Assembly (NCBI GenBank): GCA_001556995.1
Contig: LSKF01000163.1
Span: forward strand, 1-64,000
From: Erythrobacteraceae bacterium CCH12-C2
GTDB taxonomy: Bacteria; Pseudomonadota; Alphaproteobacteria; Sphingomonadales; Sphingomonadaceae
Reading direction: 5' to 3'
Length of the DNA stretch: 64,000 bases
Shown: positions 53,934 through 62,963 of the stretch, one piece after another
Layout of the letters: the number at the start of each line of letters is the position of its first letter
Numbering within the stretch: position 1 is the first letter of the stretch
Program-made: the position numbers and the translations under genes
Notes under the pieces: model-generated
Database searches by the model: none
What the model was told of the DNA's origin: nothing
Seen by the model: only the letters and a program-made list of their open reading frames with translations

Positions 53934-54377
53934 ATGAGCCGGACCCGCAAAGCCATGGCGCTGACCGCCGCCGTTGCCGCCGCACTTGCGCTGGCGGGCT
54001 GCGCCTCGCCCGAAGATGCGATCGATCCCAAGGGCAAGACCTTCGACGGCATCGCCCCGGCAGAGAACATCACCCTGACCGGCACCGAGCCATTCTGGGC
54101 CATCAGGATCAACGGGGCTGAGGCCACTTACAGCAACCCCGAACATCCCGAAGGCTTCGCTTTTGCAGTGGCCCGCTTTGCCGGGAACAACGGCCTGGGC
54201 CTGACGGGCACGCTGTTTGGCGCGCCTGTGACCATCACGCTCACTCCCGGGCAATGCAGCGACGGGATGAGTGACCGGACCTTCCCTTACGTCGCAACGG
54301 TCGCTTTGGGCGAGGAGACCTTGCGCGGCTGCGGCTACACCGACAAGCAGCCCTATACCGTCGAGGCCGCGCCCTAG
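53934..54377 (+). CDS. COG3650-like lipoprotein
   Basis: 147-residue lipoprotein: signal MSRTRKAMALTAAVAAALAL followed by the lipobox AGC. The mature part has the family blocks GTEPFWAIRING and CSDGMSDRTFPYVATV, with conserved cysteines (QCSDGM and RGCGY) that may form a disulfide. Family function unknown; envelope protein. GGGAG precedes ATG 53934. Divergent from the photolyase-like gene. Confidence 0.75.
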   Translation: MSRTRKAMALTAAVAAALALAGCASPEDAIDPKGKTFDGIAPAENITLTGTEPFWAIRINGAEATYSNPEHPEGFAFAVARFAGNNGLGLTGTLFGAPVTITLTPGQCSDGMSDRTFPYVATVALGEETLRGCGYTDKQPYTVEAAP

Positions 54378-54447
54378 CTGACGGCATCACCGGCTTACTT
54401 GCTGCGGCAGGCGAACCCGTCCAGTTTGGGGCTTTGTCCCCTTAGGC

Positions 54448-55941
54448 TCAGAACAATCCCGGAATTTCGTACTGCGCGGCGGTTGGCCTTCTCGGTGTGA
54501 GTGAGATGCGTTCAGGAATGTCGAGACCGATGCGCTGGCGCTGGGTCGGGCTCATGCTGACGGGTGCAATGCTGGAACCGCTTGCGGCAATCGGGGTGCA
54601 GGACCGTCCGGCGAGGAAATCGAGCGCAGCCGCAATCGAGGCTTCACGCGGGTCGCCCAGCGGCCGTGTGAAGTCATCCCCGGCGCGGCAGCTGTTCGGC
54701 ACAACGCCCGCCAGCCCATTGAAATATTCGCCGCGCCCATCTGCGTTGACGGTCTGGAAGGTCACAGCCCGCACGCGCAGATCGCATTCGGAAAGATCAA
54801 ACCCGAACTGGCCGACCGGCTTGCCCGAGGAATTGCTGCCCACCAGCGCCAGATTATTGCGAACGTAGGGGATCATGCTGTTCGTCACGAGCTCGCTCGC
54901 CGAGGCGGTGGCGCTTGTGGAGATCACTGCGATCTTGGTGGGGGCAATCGCATTGGTCTCGCTGCGGAACAGGCGGGTGGTATTCTCGGACGATTTGGAC
55001 GGGCGCAGCACCGTTCGGCTCCACACCTGCCCCACACGTCCTGACCCCATAAGGTCGCCCATGACCTCCGCCACGCTGACGAGCCCGCCGCCATTATAAC
55101 GGAAATCGAGGATCAGCTCAGTCACACCTTGGGCGGCGAACTGGCCATAGGCCTGCCTCAGCTGCGCCGAGGCATCAGACACGATGAAGGTGCGCAGGTT
55201 CAGGTATCCCACCCGCCTGTTGCCATCATTGAGGATCAGGGCGCCGTACCGGTCGGAGATCGGGTCAAGCGCGAAATCGGTCTTCACGACGTTGCGTTCG
55301 ATCACCGCGCCGCCGGGCTGGACAAAACGCAGCACCCGGGCCGTTCCTGCGGTTGACGGACCGAGCGCGTTGACCACGGCCTGCGTCCCGCCGCTCGCGA
55401 ACAGGCTGCTGACGGTCTGAAGGTCGGTGGTGGACGTGCCGATCGCGATGATTTCACTGCCACGGTCAAGTCCGGCGGCAAGGCCATTGGCCCCTTCGAA
55501 GGCCTCGGTCACAAACACCCGGCGCGCTGCGCTGTCATAGGACAGGCGAATACCGAAACCGGCGCTCGATCCGGAACTGATCAGCGCGTTTTCCTGCGAA
55601 ATCGAAGTGGCGAAGGTAAAGCCCTGATCGCGCCCCTGCGCACGGGCCGGGGCGACGCGGGCATCGAGGAACGACTGGACACTGCTGAAGCTGGCCGGGT
55701 TCACCGTCGCGAGCAGATCGGGGAAGAGATACCATTCATTCAGGACGCGGTCGGCAAAATCAATCTGCGAAGCGATCGAACAGGCCGTCGGAGTGGGCGT
55801 TGGGGTCGGCGTGGGGGTTGGCGTGGGCGTCGGGGTCGGTCCACCAGCGATTGGGCTCAGCGTCGACGAACCATCACCGCCACCGCAAGCAGCAAGGCTG
55901 AGTGCGAGAACAAAGCTTAAGGCGGTGCGACCGGTCTTCAT
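54448..55941 (-). CDS. S41 family serine protease lipoprotein
   Basis: 497-residue C-terminal-processing-type protease. Lipoprotein signal MKTGRTALSFVLALSLAACG, then a (Pro-Thr)9 linker, an N-terminal cap (about 55-125), a PDZ-like domain (GFGIRLSYD, LDRGSEIIAIGTSTTDL) and the S41 catalytic domain. Ser349 in ATASASE and Lys374 in SSGKPVGQ form the dyad; their spacing of 25 equals that of the Prc/Tsp dyad. Extra disulfide-type cysteines occur near the C-terminus. Probably cleaves envelope proteins from the membrane. ATG 55941 chosen by the lipoprotein signal. Confidence 0.88.
   Translation of the reverse strand: MKTGRTALSFVLALSLAACGGGDGSSTLSPIAGGPTPTPTPTPTPTPTPTPTACSIASQIDFADRVLNEWYLFPDLLATVNPASFSSVQSFLDARVAPARAQGRDQGFTFATSISQENALISSGSSAGFGIRLSYDSAARRVFVTEAFEGANGLAAGLDRGSEIIAIGTSTTDLQTVSSLFASGGTQAVVNALGPSTAGTARVLRFVQPGGAVIERNVVKTDFALDPISDRYGALILNDGNRRVGYLNLRTFIVSDASAQLRQAYGQFAAQGVTELILDFRYNGGGLVSVAEVMGDLMGSGRVGQVWSRTVLRPSKSSENTTRLFRSETNAIAPTKIAVISTSATASASELVTNSMIPYVRNNLALVGSNSSGKPVGQFGFDLSECDLRVRAVTFQTVNADGRGEYFNGLAGVVPNSCRAGDDFTRPLGDPREASIAAALDFLAGRSCTPIAASGSSIAPVSMSPTQRQRIGLDIPERISLTPRRPTAAQYEIPGLF
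55786..55839. repeat. Hexamer tandem repeat encoding (Pro-Thr)9
   Basis: Nine 6-base units of the form CCN-ACN (minus strand) encode the linker of the S41 protease. Third codon positions vary, so the repeat is conserved as protein rather than as DNA. Confidence 0.85.
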
Positions 55942-56180
55942 GGCGGGGGACAACTCCAGTTGGCGGCGAAGAGATAAGCGAATGGCAGGTGACGATGGAT
56001 GCATTGCCCTAACGCTTTGAGCAAGAATTCTGCTCCGCATCCGTTACCAATTTGTCCAAAACCGTGACCTTTTTGCCTGCATTTGCAGGGTTTTCCGCAA
56101 AATCCGGCAAAAAATACCTTGCCGAGTCTCGTTTCTCGGAGACGAACGGACTAGCACGAGGGCGATGAAGCGACAGAATC

Positions 56181-56771
56181 ATGACTGATTTCCCCTCTTG
56201 GCTTGCACCCCACGTGCCCGCGCCCGCGCGCCATTCCGGCCTTGCGATTGCGTCGCTGGGGTCTGCGCAAACGATTGCGCGCGGGGGTTTTGCGCTCACC
56301 AGCCCGGCCTTTGCCGCCGGGGAAGAACTCGACGCGAGCTTCACGGCAGTCGAAGAAGATTCCGTCGCGCCGCCGCTCGAATGGAGCGCGCCGCCCCCCG
56401 GCTCGCAGGAATTGGTCCTCGTGGTCGAGGAAGTTGCGGCCCATGGCAAAGACCCGGCCTGCCACTGGCTGGTGTGGGGTCTGGCGGGCCAGCGCGGAAA
56501 GCTGCTCGAAGGCGAAGTGCCGCCGCGCACCGGCAAGAACGCCCACGGCAATTCCGAATGGCTGCTTCCCGATCCGCCCGAGGGCGAGACGCGCCACTAC
56601 CTGTTTCAACTGTTCGCCACCGACCTGCCGCTTGTGTTGATGCCCGGCGCGGGAAGGGCGGAACTGCTCGCATCATTGCAAGGGTCAATCACGGCCTGCG
56701 CAGTGCTCCACGCCACTTTCACAGGGGGCGCGGATGAGGATGCGGGTTGGGAAGATGATGAGATTGATTAA
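56181..56771 (+). CDS. YbhB/YbcL-type PEBP family protein
   Basis: 196-residue phosphatidylethanolamine-binding-protein fold. Blocks: ALTSPAFAAGEELDASFTAVEEDSVAPPLEWSAPP (about 33-68), CHWLVWGL, GKNAHGNSEWLLPDPPEGE and HYLFQLFATDLPL. No signal peptide, so cytoplasmic. Bacterial members are proposed kinase or ligand-binding regulators; role unknown. A short acidic tail (EDAGWEDDEID) is unusual. Confidence 0.88.
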   Translation: MTDFPSWLAPHVPAPARHSGLAIASLGSAQTIARGGFALTSPAFAAGEELDASFTAVEEDSVAPPLEWSAPPPGSQELVLVVEEVAAHGKDPACHWLVWGLAGQRGKLLEGEVPPRTGKNAHGNSEWLLPDPPEGETRHYLFQLFATDLPLVLMPGAGRAELLASLQGSITACAVLHATFTGGADEDAGWEDDEID

Positions 56772-56798
56772 CCTGCCACTATGAAAAGGGAGTAGACA

Positions 56799-57050
56799 AT
56801 GGCTGGCACAACCAACGCACTGCAGAAGCCGGTGACGCTTTCGGGTGATCTTGAAGCGGTGATCGGCAAGGGTCCGATGACCCGCGCTCAGGTGACCTCG
56901 AAGGTTTGGGAATACATCAAGGCCCACGGTCTTCAGGACACGACCGACAAGCGTCAGATCAATCCCGATGCCAAGCTTGGCGCCGTGATCGGCAAGGACC
57001 AGATCTCGATGTTCAAGATGACCGCAGCGGTCTCGAAGCACCTCAGCTAA
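56799..57050 (+). CDS. SWIB/MDM2 domain protein
   Basis: 83 residues making up one SWIB domain (VTLSGDLEAVIGKGPMTRAQ, VWEYIKAHGLQDTTDKRQIN, LGAVIGKDQISMFKM). SWIB domains are known from eukaryotic chromatin remodellers and from chlamydial and alphaproteobacterial small proteins. The bacterial role is unclear; nucleoid binding is possible. AAAAGGGAG precedes ATG 56799. Confidence 0.93.
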   Translation: MAGTTNALQKPVTLSGDLEAVIGKGPMTRAQVTSKVWEYIKAHGLQDTTDKRQINPDAKLGAVIGKDQISMFKMTAAVSKHLS

Positions 57051-57090
57051 GTCTGGCGGTGCCCACGCGGCACCACAGCTTAGGCTGACA

Positions 57091-57324
57091 TCAGCGGCGC
57101 GCGATCCGATAGGGTCCGCGCCGCTTTTGCATGGGGGTGCCCTTCCAAGACAGGATGATCGTGCCCTGCTCAGTCAAAGCATCGACAGCGGCGTGAACGG
57201 CGTCCATATGCGCGCGCCAATCGCCGCCGGTTGCGGCGAGGCGGCGCGCGGCTTCGCTCGGGCAGATGGTCGCCCCGGCGGTGCGTTCGGCGAGGAGGGC
57301 GAGAATGGCTTCTTCCGGCGTCAT
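57091..57324 (-). CDS. DUF3253 protein
   Basis: 77 residues with a winged-helix-like layout: EEAILALLAERTAGATICPS, EAARRLA, HMDAVHAAVDALTEQGTIIL, GPYRIARR. This matches DUF3253, a small family of unknown function. ATG 57324 overlaps the DoxX stop by ATGA. Last gene of a three-gene overlapping operon (cupin, DoxX, DUF3253). Confidence 0.85.
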   Translation of the reverse strand: MTPEEAILALLAERTAGATICPSEAARRLAATGGDWRAHMDAVHAAVDALTEQGTIILSWKGTPMQKRRGPYRIARR

Positions 57325-57719
57325 GCCGGATTGCGGCGCAGCGGCAGGCACTCGCCGACCCATAGCGCGAGCCAGATGATCAGCGGCTGCGCGATCATCC
57401 GGGGAACCTGATAGGCGAGGCCCAACCCGCCATCGGGTTTCGCCATGTCGAGGATGAAATGGTTGATGTTGGCGGGCCAGACGCAAAGCGCATAAGCCGC
57501 AAGGCCCCATCCTGCCGCCTGCCGCAGCGGCTTGGAGAAGGGCTGCGCCAGCCCGATCGCGCCAAGGATTTCCGCCACCCCCGTCCACAGCACCACCGCC
57601 TCGGGCGCGGGCACCCAGCTCGGCATGATGGTGAGGAAGGGCGCGGGCTTGATGAGGTGAATGACGCCCGCCAACCCGTAGAACGCCGCCAGCAGCCAGC
57701 GCAGGACGAGGCGCGTCAC
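57321..57719 (-). CDS. DoxX family membrane protein
   Basis: 132-residue inner-membrane protein with four helices: LVLRWLLAAFYGLAGVIHLI, VLWTGVAEILGAIGLA, AAGWGLAAYALCVWPANINH and PRMIAQPLIIWLALWV. Motif AGVIHLIKP and the GxxEILGAIGL helix are typical of DoxX, linked to quinones or redox stress. Start is GTG 57719, overlapping the cupin stop as GTGA. Confidence 0.82.
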   Translation of the reverse strand: MTRLVLRWLLAAFYGLAGVIHLIKPAPFLTIMPSWVPAPEAVVLWTGVAEILGAIGLAQPFSKPLRQAAGWGLAAYALCVWPANINHFILDMAKPDGGLGLAYQVPRMIAQPLIIWLALWVGECLPLRRNPA

Positions 57720-58159
57720 TGGCCCGGTTCCCAGCCCGGCGGGGCAAGCACGAACCCGGCAAAGTCGAACCCCGGCACCACCACGCAGGAGACGAGGCTG
57801 AAGCCAAAGCGCGGTGCGCCAAAGGATCGTGCTGCCTGCCATTCCCCAGGCGCCACCAGCCCCTGCAAGTGCTGTCCTTGGGCCACATCCGCGCCGAGGA
57901 TTACCGACCGGGCTGGTCCAGCGTCGGTGGCGGAAAGGCGCAGTTCGAGCGGATCGCCCGCCTGCCATAGCCACAGCTCAGCCGCATCGACCGTGTGCCA
58001 GTGCGAGGCTTCGCCCGCCTTCAGCAAGAACACGATCGCGGTTCCTTGCGCTCGGTCGTCCGGCCCCGGCGCGCCGCGCCACGTCTCGCGATACCACCCG
58101 CCCTCTGGATGAGCGACGAGGCCCAATTGTTCGATCAGTGCTGCCGCGCTATCACCCAT
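57716..58159 (-). CDS. Cupin family protein (DUF985)
   Basis: 147 residues, single cupin barrel. Blocks: [54 protein letters not shown]; the HWH and E of the second block fit the cupin metal site. DUF985 proteins are proposed sugar-epimerase-like enzymes; function unknown. First of three overlapping genes; divergent from the M19 dipeptidase. Confidence 0.88.
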   Translation of the reverse strand: MGDSAAALIEQLGLVAHPEGGWYRETWRGAPGPDDRAQGTAIVFLLKAGEASHWHTVDAAELWLWQAGDPLELRLSATDAGPARSVILGADVAQGQHLQGLVAPGEWQAARSFGAPRFGFSLVSCVVVPGFDFAGFVLAPPGWEPGQ

Positions 58160-58211
58160 GCCAATGTCCTTGCCTGCTCTCGCAGGCGCTCTAGCTTCGG
58201 GAGCCTACCCC

Positions 58212-59489
58212 ATGCAACTTTTCGCGTCTTCGCGCCTCGCTCTGGCGGCCGCGCTGCTGCTGCCCGCCCCGCTCGCGGCCCAAACGGTCGATCCGGCGAC
58301 CGCGACCGCCAACGCCGCGCTGGAAGCCGCGCCGGTGTTCGATGGGCATAATGACGTGCCCAACCAGCTGCGCGCGCGGGTCGCCAACCAGATCAATGGC
58401 TTTGATTTCGAGGACACGCTCGACACCGGCGAGGCGCATCCGCAAGGCAGTGTGATGCACACTGATTTGGCCCGGCTCCGGGAGGGTAAGGTCGGCGCGC
58501 AGTTCTGGTCGGGCTATGTCCCCTCGAACCCCGATGAGGCCGAAGCGGTGCGCGAAGTGATCGAGCAGATCGACGTCACCAAGCGCCTGATCGCGCGCTA
58601 CCCGCAGGGGCTGCGCTTCGCCACCACCGCCGACGAGGTCGAGCGCGCCATGGCCGAGGGCAAGGTTGCCTCGCTCTTGGGGATGGAGGGTGGCCATTCG
58701 ATCGGGTCGAGCCTTGCCGTGCTGCGTCAGCTGCATGCGCTGGGTGCGCGCTACATGACGCTGACCCACAACAGCAACACTCCGTGGGCTGATGCCGCGA
58801 CCGATACGCCCAAGCATGACGGCCTCTCGCCGTTCGGAATGGATGTGGTGCGCGAGATGAACCGGCTGGGGATGCTGGTCGATCTCTCCCACGTCAGCGA
58901 AGCGACGATGATGGACGCGCTCGACGTGGCGCACGCGCCGGTGATCTTCAGCCACTCGGGTGCGCGGGCGGTGAATGGCCATGCGCGCAACGTGCCGGAC
59001 TCAGTCTTGGCGCGCCTGCCGCAGAATGGCGGGATCGTGATGGTGGTGGCGCTGCCGCGCTTCATCAGCGAAGGCCTGCGCCAATGGGGCGCGCGCCGCG
59101 AGGCTGAGACCGCGCGCCTCAAGGCGCTGTGGCTCGGCCAGCCCGCCAAGGTCGCCGAAGGGCTGGCGGCATGGGACAAGGCCAACCCCGAACCGGCGAG
59201 CACGATCAAGGATATGGCCGATCACATTGACCACATCCGCAAGGTGGCCGGGGTCGAGCATATCGGCATTGGCGGCGATTTCGACGGCATGCCGTCAGGC
59301 CCCGTCGGGTTCGAGGATGTGCGAGGCTATCCGCTGCTCTTCGCCGAGCTCGCGCGGCGGGGCTATTCGCAGGTCGAACTGGAGCTGATCGCCAGCCGCA
59401 ATGCCCTGCGCGTCATGCGTGCGGCCGAGGCCTATTCCGCCAGCGTGGCGGACATGGCCCCGATCGAGACGCTGATCAGTGCGCCATGA
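58212..59489 (+). CDS. Exported membrane dipeptidase (M19)
   Basis: 425-residue zinc dipeptidase of the renal-dipeptidase family; cleaves dipeptides, including D-amino-acid-containing ones, in the periplasm. Signal peptide [20 protein letters not shown] ending in LAAQ. Metal site: HND in VFDGHNDVP, Glu in [36 protein letters not shown] and the aspartate in IGGDFDG. ATG 58212 begins the signal peptide; an ATG at 58158 is too far upstream. The last 14 bases overlap the convergent 52-residue gene. Confidence 0.92.
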   Translation: MQLFASSRLALAAALLLPAPLAAQTVDPATATANAALEAAPVFDGHNDVPNQLRARVANQINGFDFEDTLDTGEAHPQGSVMHTDLARLREGKVGAQFWSGYVPSNPDEAEAVREVIEQIDVTKRLIARYPQGLRFATTADEVERAMAEGKVASLLGMEGGHSIGSSLAVLRQLHALGARYMTLTHNSNTPWADAATDTPKHDGLSPFGMDVVREMNRLGMLVDLSHVSEATMMDALDVAHAPVIFSHSGARAVNGHARNVPDSVLARLPQNGGIVMVVALPRFISEGLRQWGARREAETARLKALWLGQPAKVAEGLAAWDKANPEPASTIKDMADHIDHIRKVAGVEHIGIGGDFDGMPSGPVGFEDVRGYPLLFAELARRGYSQVELELIASRNALRVMRAAEAYSASVADMAPIETLISAP

Positions 59490-59634
59490 ACAGCGCGGGG
59501 ATGATCCACACCCCGCTCATGGCGATCACGGCCAAAATCAGGCTGAAGGCCAGCACATAGCGCAGCCCCGTATTGGTCACCGCGCCGCGCGCGGCTTCGT
59601 CTGCAATGCGGATGGTTTCGTCCTGATCGGCCAT
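59476..59634 (-). CDS. 52-residue single-helix membrane protein
   Basis: Very short gene: [20 protein letters not shown], then [22 protein letters not shown], ending IPALFMAH. A charged cytoplasmic N-terminus is followed by one membrane helix. GGGAG lies 6 bases upstream. Its 3' end overlaps the M19 gene by 14 bases. A perfect 31-bp palindrome sits 24 bases before the start. Unknown function; the clear ribosome site, the non-random protein and the operator-like palindrome support it as real. Confidence 0.65.
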   Translation of the reverse strand: MADQDETIRIADEAARGAVTNTGLRYVLAFSLILAVIAMSGVWIIPALFMAH

Positions 59635-59657
59635 ATGCCCGCTCCCTGTTGTTGTTG

Positions 59658-59688
59658 TGACGTTACGGAAGATGTTTCCGTAACGTCA
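59658..59688. promoter_or_regulatory. Perfect 31-bp palindrome, operator candidate
   Basis: TGACGTTACGGAA and TTCCGTAACGTCA, 13-bp arms around 5 bases, between dapD and the 52-residue gene. No T-run follows on either strand, and a TTGACT element (minus strand, 59700-59695) overlaps its edge, so a repressor site is more likely than a terminator. Confidence 0.6.
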
Positions 59689-59732
59689 ACCAACAGTCAA
59701 GAGAGCGAATTGTTCCCGCGAGGGCGGGCGCG

Positions 59733-60569
59733 TCAGTCGCGCAGCAGCTCGTTGATCCCGGTTTTGGAGCGGGTCTGCGCGTCCACGGTCTTGACGATCA
59801 CCGCGCAATAGAGGCTCGGGCCCATGCTGCCATCGGGCAGCGGCTTGCCGGGCATCGATCCGGGCACCACCACGGCATAGGGCGGAACTTGGCCCATGTG
59901 CACCTCGCCGGTCGCGCGGTCGACGATCTTGGTCGAGGCACCGAGATAGACGCCCATCGAAAGCACCGCGCCTTCGCCCACGCGCACACCCTCGGCCACC
60001 TCGGCGCGGGCACCGATGAAGGCGTTGTCGCCGATGATCACGGGCTCGGCCTGCAAAGGCTCCAGCACCCCGCCGATCCCCGCCCCGCCCGAGATGTGGA
60101 CGTTCGCCCCGATCTGCGCGCACGATCCGACGGTTGCCCAGGTGTCGATCATGGTGTTCTCACCGACATAGGCACCGATATTGACGAAGCTCGGCATAAG
60201 AACTGCCCCCTTCGAAATGTGTGCGCCCCGGCGGACAACCGCGCCGGGGACGACGCGGAAACCCGCTTCCTTGAAGCGATTGTCGCCCCATCCGGCGAAC
60301 TTCAGGGGCACCTTGTCATAGGCCGGCGCGCCAGCCGCGCCGCCGTCCATCACGCGATTGTCGTTGAGGCGGAAGCTCAGGAGCACCGCCTTCTTGAGCC
60401 ACTGGTTGACCTGCCAGCCGCCGTTCCCGTCCGGCTGCGCGACGCGCGCCTCGCCGCTGTCGAGCAGCGCGAGCGCCTCGCTCACGGCCTCGTTGACGGC
60501 GTGGCCGGGCGTGACCGAAGCGCGGTCTTCCCATGCGGCTTCGATGGCGGTGATCAGGTGGTCATGCAT
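59733..60569 (-). CDS. dapD: Tetrahydrodipicolinate N-succinyltransferase
   Basis: Lysine/diaminopimelate pathway: transfers succinyl from succinyl-CoA to tetrahydrodipicolinate, cytoplasmic, 278 residues. The left-handed beta-helix of hexapeptide repeats is clear ([73 protein letters not shown]). ATG 60569 gives the usual [10 protein letters not shown]. Single gene in this window; no other dap genes adjacent. Confidence 0.96.
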   Translation of the reverse strand: MHDHLITAIEAAWEDRASVTPGHAVNEAVSEALALLDSGEARVAQPDGNGGWQVNQWLKKAVLLSFRLNDNRVMDGGAAGAPAYDKVPLKFAGWGDNRFKEAGFRVVPGAVVRRGAHISKGAVLMPSFVNIGAYVGENTMIDTWATVGSCAQIGANVHISGGAGIGGVLEPLQAEPVIIGDNAFIGARAEVAEGVRVGEGAVLSMGVYLGASTKIVDRATGEVHMGQVPPYAVVVPGSMPGKPLPDGSMGPSLYCAVIVKTVDAQTRSKTGINELLRD

Positions 60570-60643
60570 GGGCGGTCTCCGGGCGTAAGTGTGCAAGCGC
60601 GCCTAGCGGGCCGCGCGGGCAGCGGCAAGCGTGCTGCTCATGG

Positions 60644-60683
60644 CTTGGGCAGGCATACGTAGGCGGCACAAGGCCTGCCCAAG
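60644..60683. repeat. Inverted repeat between dapD and the phosphotransferase gene
   Basis: CTTGGGCAGGC and GCCTGCCCAAG, perfect 11-bp arms around 18 bases, two bases after the phosphotransferase stop. A hairpin that could end its transcript; no T-run. Confidence 0.6.
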
Positions 60684-60685
60684 AA

Positions 60686-61756
60686 TTACGCAGGCATCCC
60701 AGCAGCCAGCGCGAACCTGTAGGCTGTCTCCACCAGCGGGCGCACCCGCTCGCTCATCGCCTGCGCATGGGCGCTGGAGGCAGTGCCGTCGATCACCCGC
60801 TTCTTGATCCCCTGAATGATCCCGGCGAGGCGGAACAGGTTATAGGCGAAATACCAGTCCATCGGCGGCACGGGGTATCCGGTCCGCGCCACATAACGCG
60901 CGACGGCCTCATCGACGCTGGGGATGCCCAAGCCCTCAAGATCGAGGCCCGAAAGCCCGGCGCGGCCATCGGCGGGCTGATACCAGTTGAGCATCAGGTA
61001 GCTGAAATCGGCAATCGGATCGCCCAGCGTCGACAGCTCCCAATCGAGCACCGCGATGATGCGCGGTTCGGTCTTGTGGAAGATCACATTGTCGAGCCGG
61101 TAATCGCCATGGACGACGCTTGATCCGTGCTGCGGCGGGATGGTTTCGGGCAGCCATGCAATCAGCGCTTCCATTTCCGGCATGTGCTCGGTTTCGGAGA
61201 GCTTGTACTGCTTGGTCCAGCGGGCGATCTGGCGCGCGCAATAATCATCGGGCTTGCCATAATCGCCCATGCCGATTGCCTGCGGATCGTTGCGGTGCAA
61301 ATCGGCGATCGTGTCGATCAGCGCGTGGTAATGCGCGCGCCGCTCGTCAGGCGTCAGGCCGGGCAGTGCGCCGTTCCACAGGCTCCGCCCGTCGGCGAGG
61401 CTCATGACGAAGAACTTGGAGCCGATCACCTCCGGGTCTTCACACAGCCCATAGGTGCGCGGGACGGGAAAGCCGGTGGGGTAAAGCCCGGTCATCGCCG
61501 CATATTCGCGGTCAACCGCATGGGCCGATGGCAGCAGCTTGCCGAAGGGCTGGCGGCGCAGCACGTAGGATGTGCCGGGCGTGTCGATCCGGTAGGTCGG
61601 GTTTGACTGGCCGCCCTTGAACTTGGTGTAGCTGATCGGGCCTTCGAAGCCCTCGACATGCGCCGTGAACCATGCGGTGAGGCTGTCGAGGTCGAGCGCG
61701 TCCTTCTCGGTCACCGCGACCGTACCGACCATTTCCTTGTCGAAATCGATGTCCAT
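60686..61756 (-). CDS. Phosphotransferase family protein (ACAD10/11-like kinase)
   Basis: 356-residue aminoglycoside-phosphotransferase-like kinase fold. Blocks: KFKGGQSNPTYRID (nucleotide loop), YVLRRQPFGKLLPSAHAV, catalytic VVHGDYRLDNVIF and metal-binding VLDWELSTLGDP. The domain is that of human ACAD10/11, where it phosphorylates 4-hydroxyacyl-CoA before dehydratase-like elimination. An acyl-CoA dehydrogenase gene lies two genes away, which supports a role in hydroxy-acid catabolism. ATG 61756 overlaps the upstream stop by one base (TGATG). Confidence 0.88.
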   Translation of the reverse strand: MDIDFDKEMVGTVAVTEKDALDLDSLTAWFTAHVEGFEGPISYTKFKGGQSNPTYRIDTPGTSYVLRRQPFGKLLPSAHAVDREYAAMTGLYPTGFPVPRTYGLCEDPEVIGSKFFVMSLADGRSLWNGALPGLTPDERRAHYHALIDTIADLHRNDPQAIGMGDYGKPDDYCARQIARWTKQYKLSETEHMPEMEALIAWLPETIPPQHGSSVVHGDYRLDNVIFHKTEPRIIAVLDWELSTLGDPIADFSYLMLNWYQPADGRAGLSGLDLEGLGIPSVDEAVARYVARTGYPVPPMDWYFAYNLFRLAGIIQGIKKRVIDGTASSAHAQAMSERVRPLVETAYRFALAAGMPA

Positions 61757-62847
61757 CAGTCGAACACCACCACGGTGCGCGCGGAGTGGCCGGCGCGCAT
61801 GGTATTGAAGCCCTCGTTCACCGCTTCGAGCGGAATGCGCTCGGCGATGATGGTGTCGAGATCGAGCAGGCCCCGGAGGTAGAAATCAACCAGGCGCGGA
61901 AGGTCGACGGGGAAGTGGTTCATCCCCATGATCGCGCCCATCAGCTTCTTGCCACCGAGCAGGTCCATTGCGCCAAGGCCGACTTTGCAATCGAGCGGCA
62001 TCATGCCGAGGATCGCGGCGGTCCCGCCGCGCTTTAGGCTGGCAACCGCGAGATCGGCCGAGGCTTGCCGTCCGACCGCTTCGATCCCCCAATCGACCCC
62101 GCCGCCGGAGATCGCGATGATCTGCTTGGCGGCATCAGCCGCGAGCGCATCGACGGTGTGGGTCGCGCCCAGCACTTCGGCGAGTGCGCGCTTCTCCGGC
62201 AAGGGATCAGCGGCGATAATCTTGCCCGCGCCGGCAATCTTGGCGGCATTGATCACCGCAAGGCCCACGCCCCCGCAGCCGACCACCAGCACGGTCTCGC
62301 CCGGCGTCACCTTGCACGCATTGAAGATCGTCCCCGCCCCCGTTGTCACCGCGCAGCCGAGCAGGGCGGCGCGGTCAAACGGCATGTCCTTGTCGATCGA
62401 AACGCAGGCGTGTTCGTGGATCAGCATCTGTTCCGACAGGGCGGAAAGGTTGAGCATCTGCGCGACCGGCGCGCTGCCATCGGCAAAGGCGATGCGCGGA
62501 GCCTCACCCTTGGTGCGGCGGGTGTCGCCGCCAAGGCACAGCGCCATGCGGCCGGTGACGCAGAACTCGCAGTGGCCGCAGAACGCGCTGAGGCAGGAGA
62601 CGACGTGATCGCCGGGCTTCACCGTGCGCACTTCGGAACCCACCGCGCGCACGATCCCCGCTGCCTCATGCCCGGGGATCGCCGGAAGCGCGTGGGGGTA
62701 ATGCCCGTCGATGAAGTGCAAGTCGGAATGGCACAGCCCGCAGGCCTTGGTGTCGATCAGGACTTCATGCGGGCCGGGTTCGGCATAGGTGACTTCGGCG
62801 ATGCGAAGGCCCTGGCCGGGTTGTTCAAGGATGGCGGCTTTTGCCAC
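61756..62847 (-). CDS. Zinc-dependent alcohol dehydrogenase
   Basis: 363-residue medium-chain dehydrogenase. Catalytic zinc site CGLCHSDLHFIDGH and GHEAAGIV; structural cysteines CGHCEFCVTGRMALC; nucleotide loop GCGGVGLAV followed by AADPLPEK, favouring NAD. The layout is of the class III/long-chain alcohol or formaldehyde dehydrogenase branch. Start is GTG 62847 with GGAG 7 bases upstream, supplied by the edge of the REP element. Coupled to the phosphotransferase gene. Confidence 0.88.
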   Translation of the reverse strand: MAKAAILEQPGQGLRIAEVTYAEPGPHEVLIDTKACGLCHSDLHFIDGHYPHALPAIPGHEAAGIVRAVGSEVRTVKPGDHVVSCLSAFCGHCEFCVTGRMALCLGGDTRRTKGEAPRIAFADGSAPVAQMLNLSALSEQMLIHEHACVSIDKDMPFDRAALLGCAVTTGAGTIFNACKVTPGETVLVVGCGGVGLAVINAAKIAGAGKIIAADPLPEKRALAEVLGATHTVDALAADAAKQIIAISGGGVDWGIEAVGRQASADLAVASLKRGGTAAILGMMPLDCKVGLGAMDLLGGKKLMGAIMGMNHFPVDLPRLVDFYLRGLLDLDTIIAERIPLEAVNEGFNTMRAGHSARTVVVFD

Positions 62848-62856
62848 GAGCAAACT

Positions 62857-62949
62857 CCGTTCGCCCTGAGCCTGTCGAAGGGCCGTTCTTCCTTCGTAGC
62901 TCAGGTTCAAAGAGAAAAACGGTGCTTCGACAAGCTCAGCACGAACGGC
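62857..62949. repeat. REP doublet 2
   Basis: Arms CGTTCGCCCTGAGCCTGTCG (62858) and GCTTCGACAAGCTCAGCACG (62923) face each other, nearly the same as REP doublet 1, with a different 36-base middle. Located between the acyl-CoA dehydrogenase and alcohol dehydrogenase genes. Confidence 0.85.
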
Positions 62950-62963
62950 TGTTTGATCAGTTC

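Noticed and set aside
55786..55839. Phase-variable hexamer repeat in the S41 protease
   Set aside because: Units are six bases, so gain or loss keeps the frame, and synonymous changes between units make slippage unlikely; it is a flexible Pro-Thr linker.
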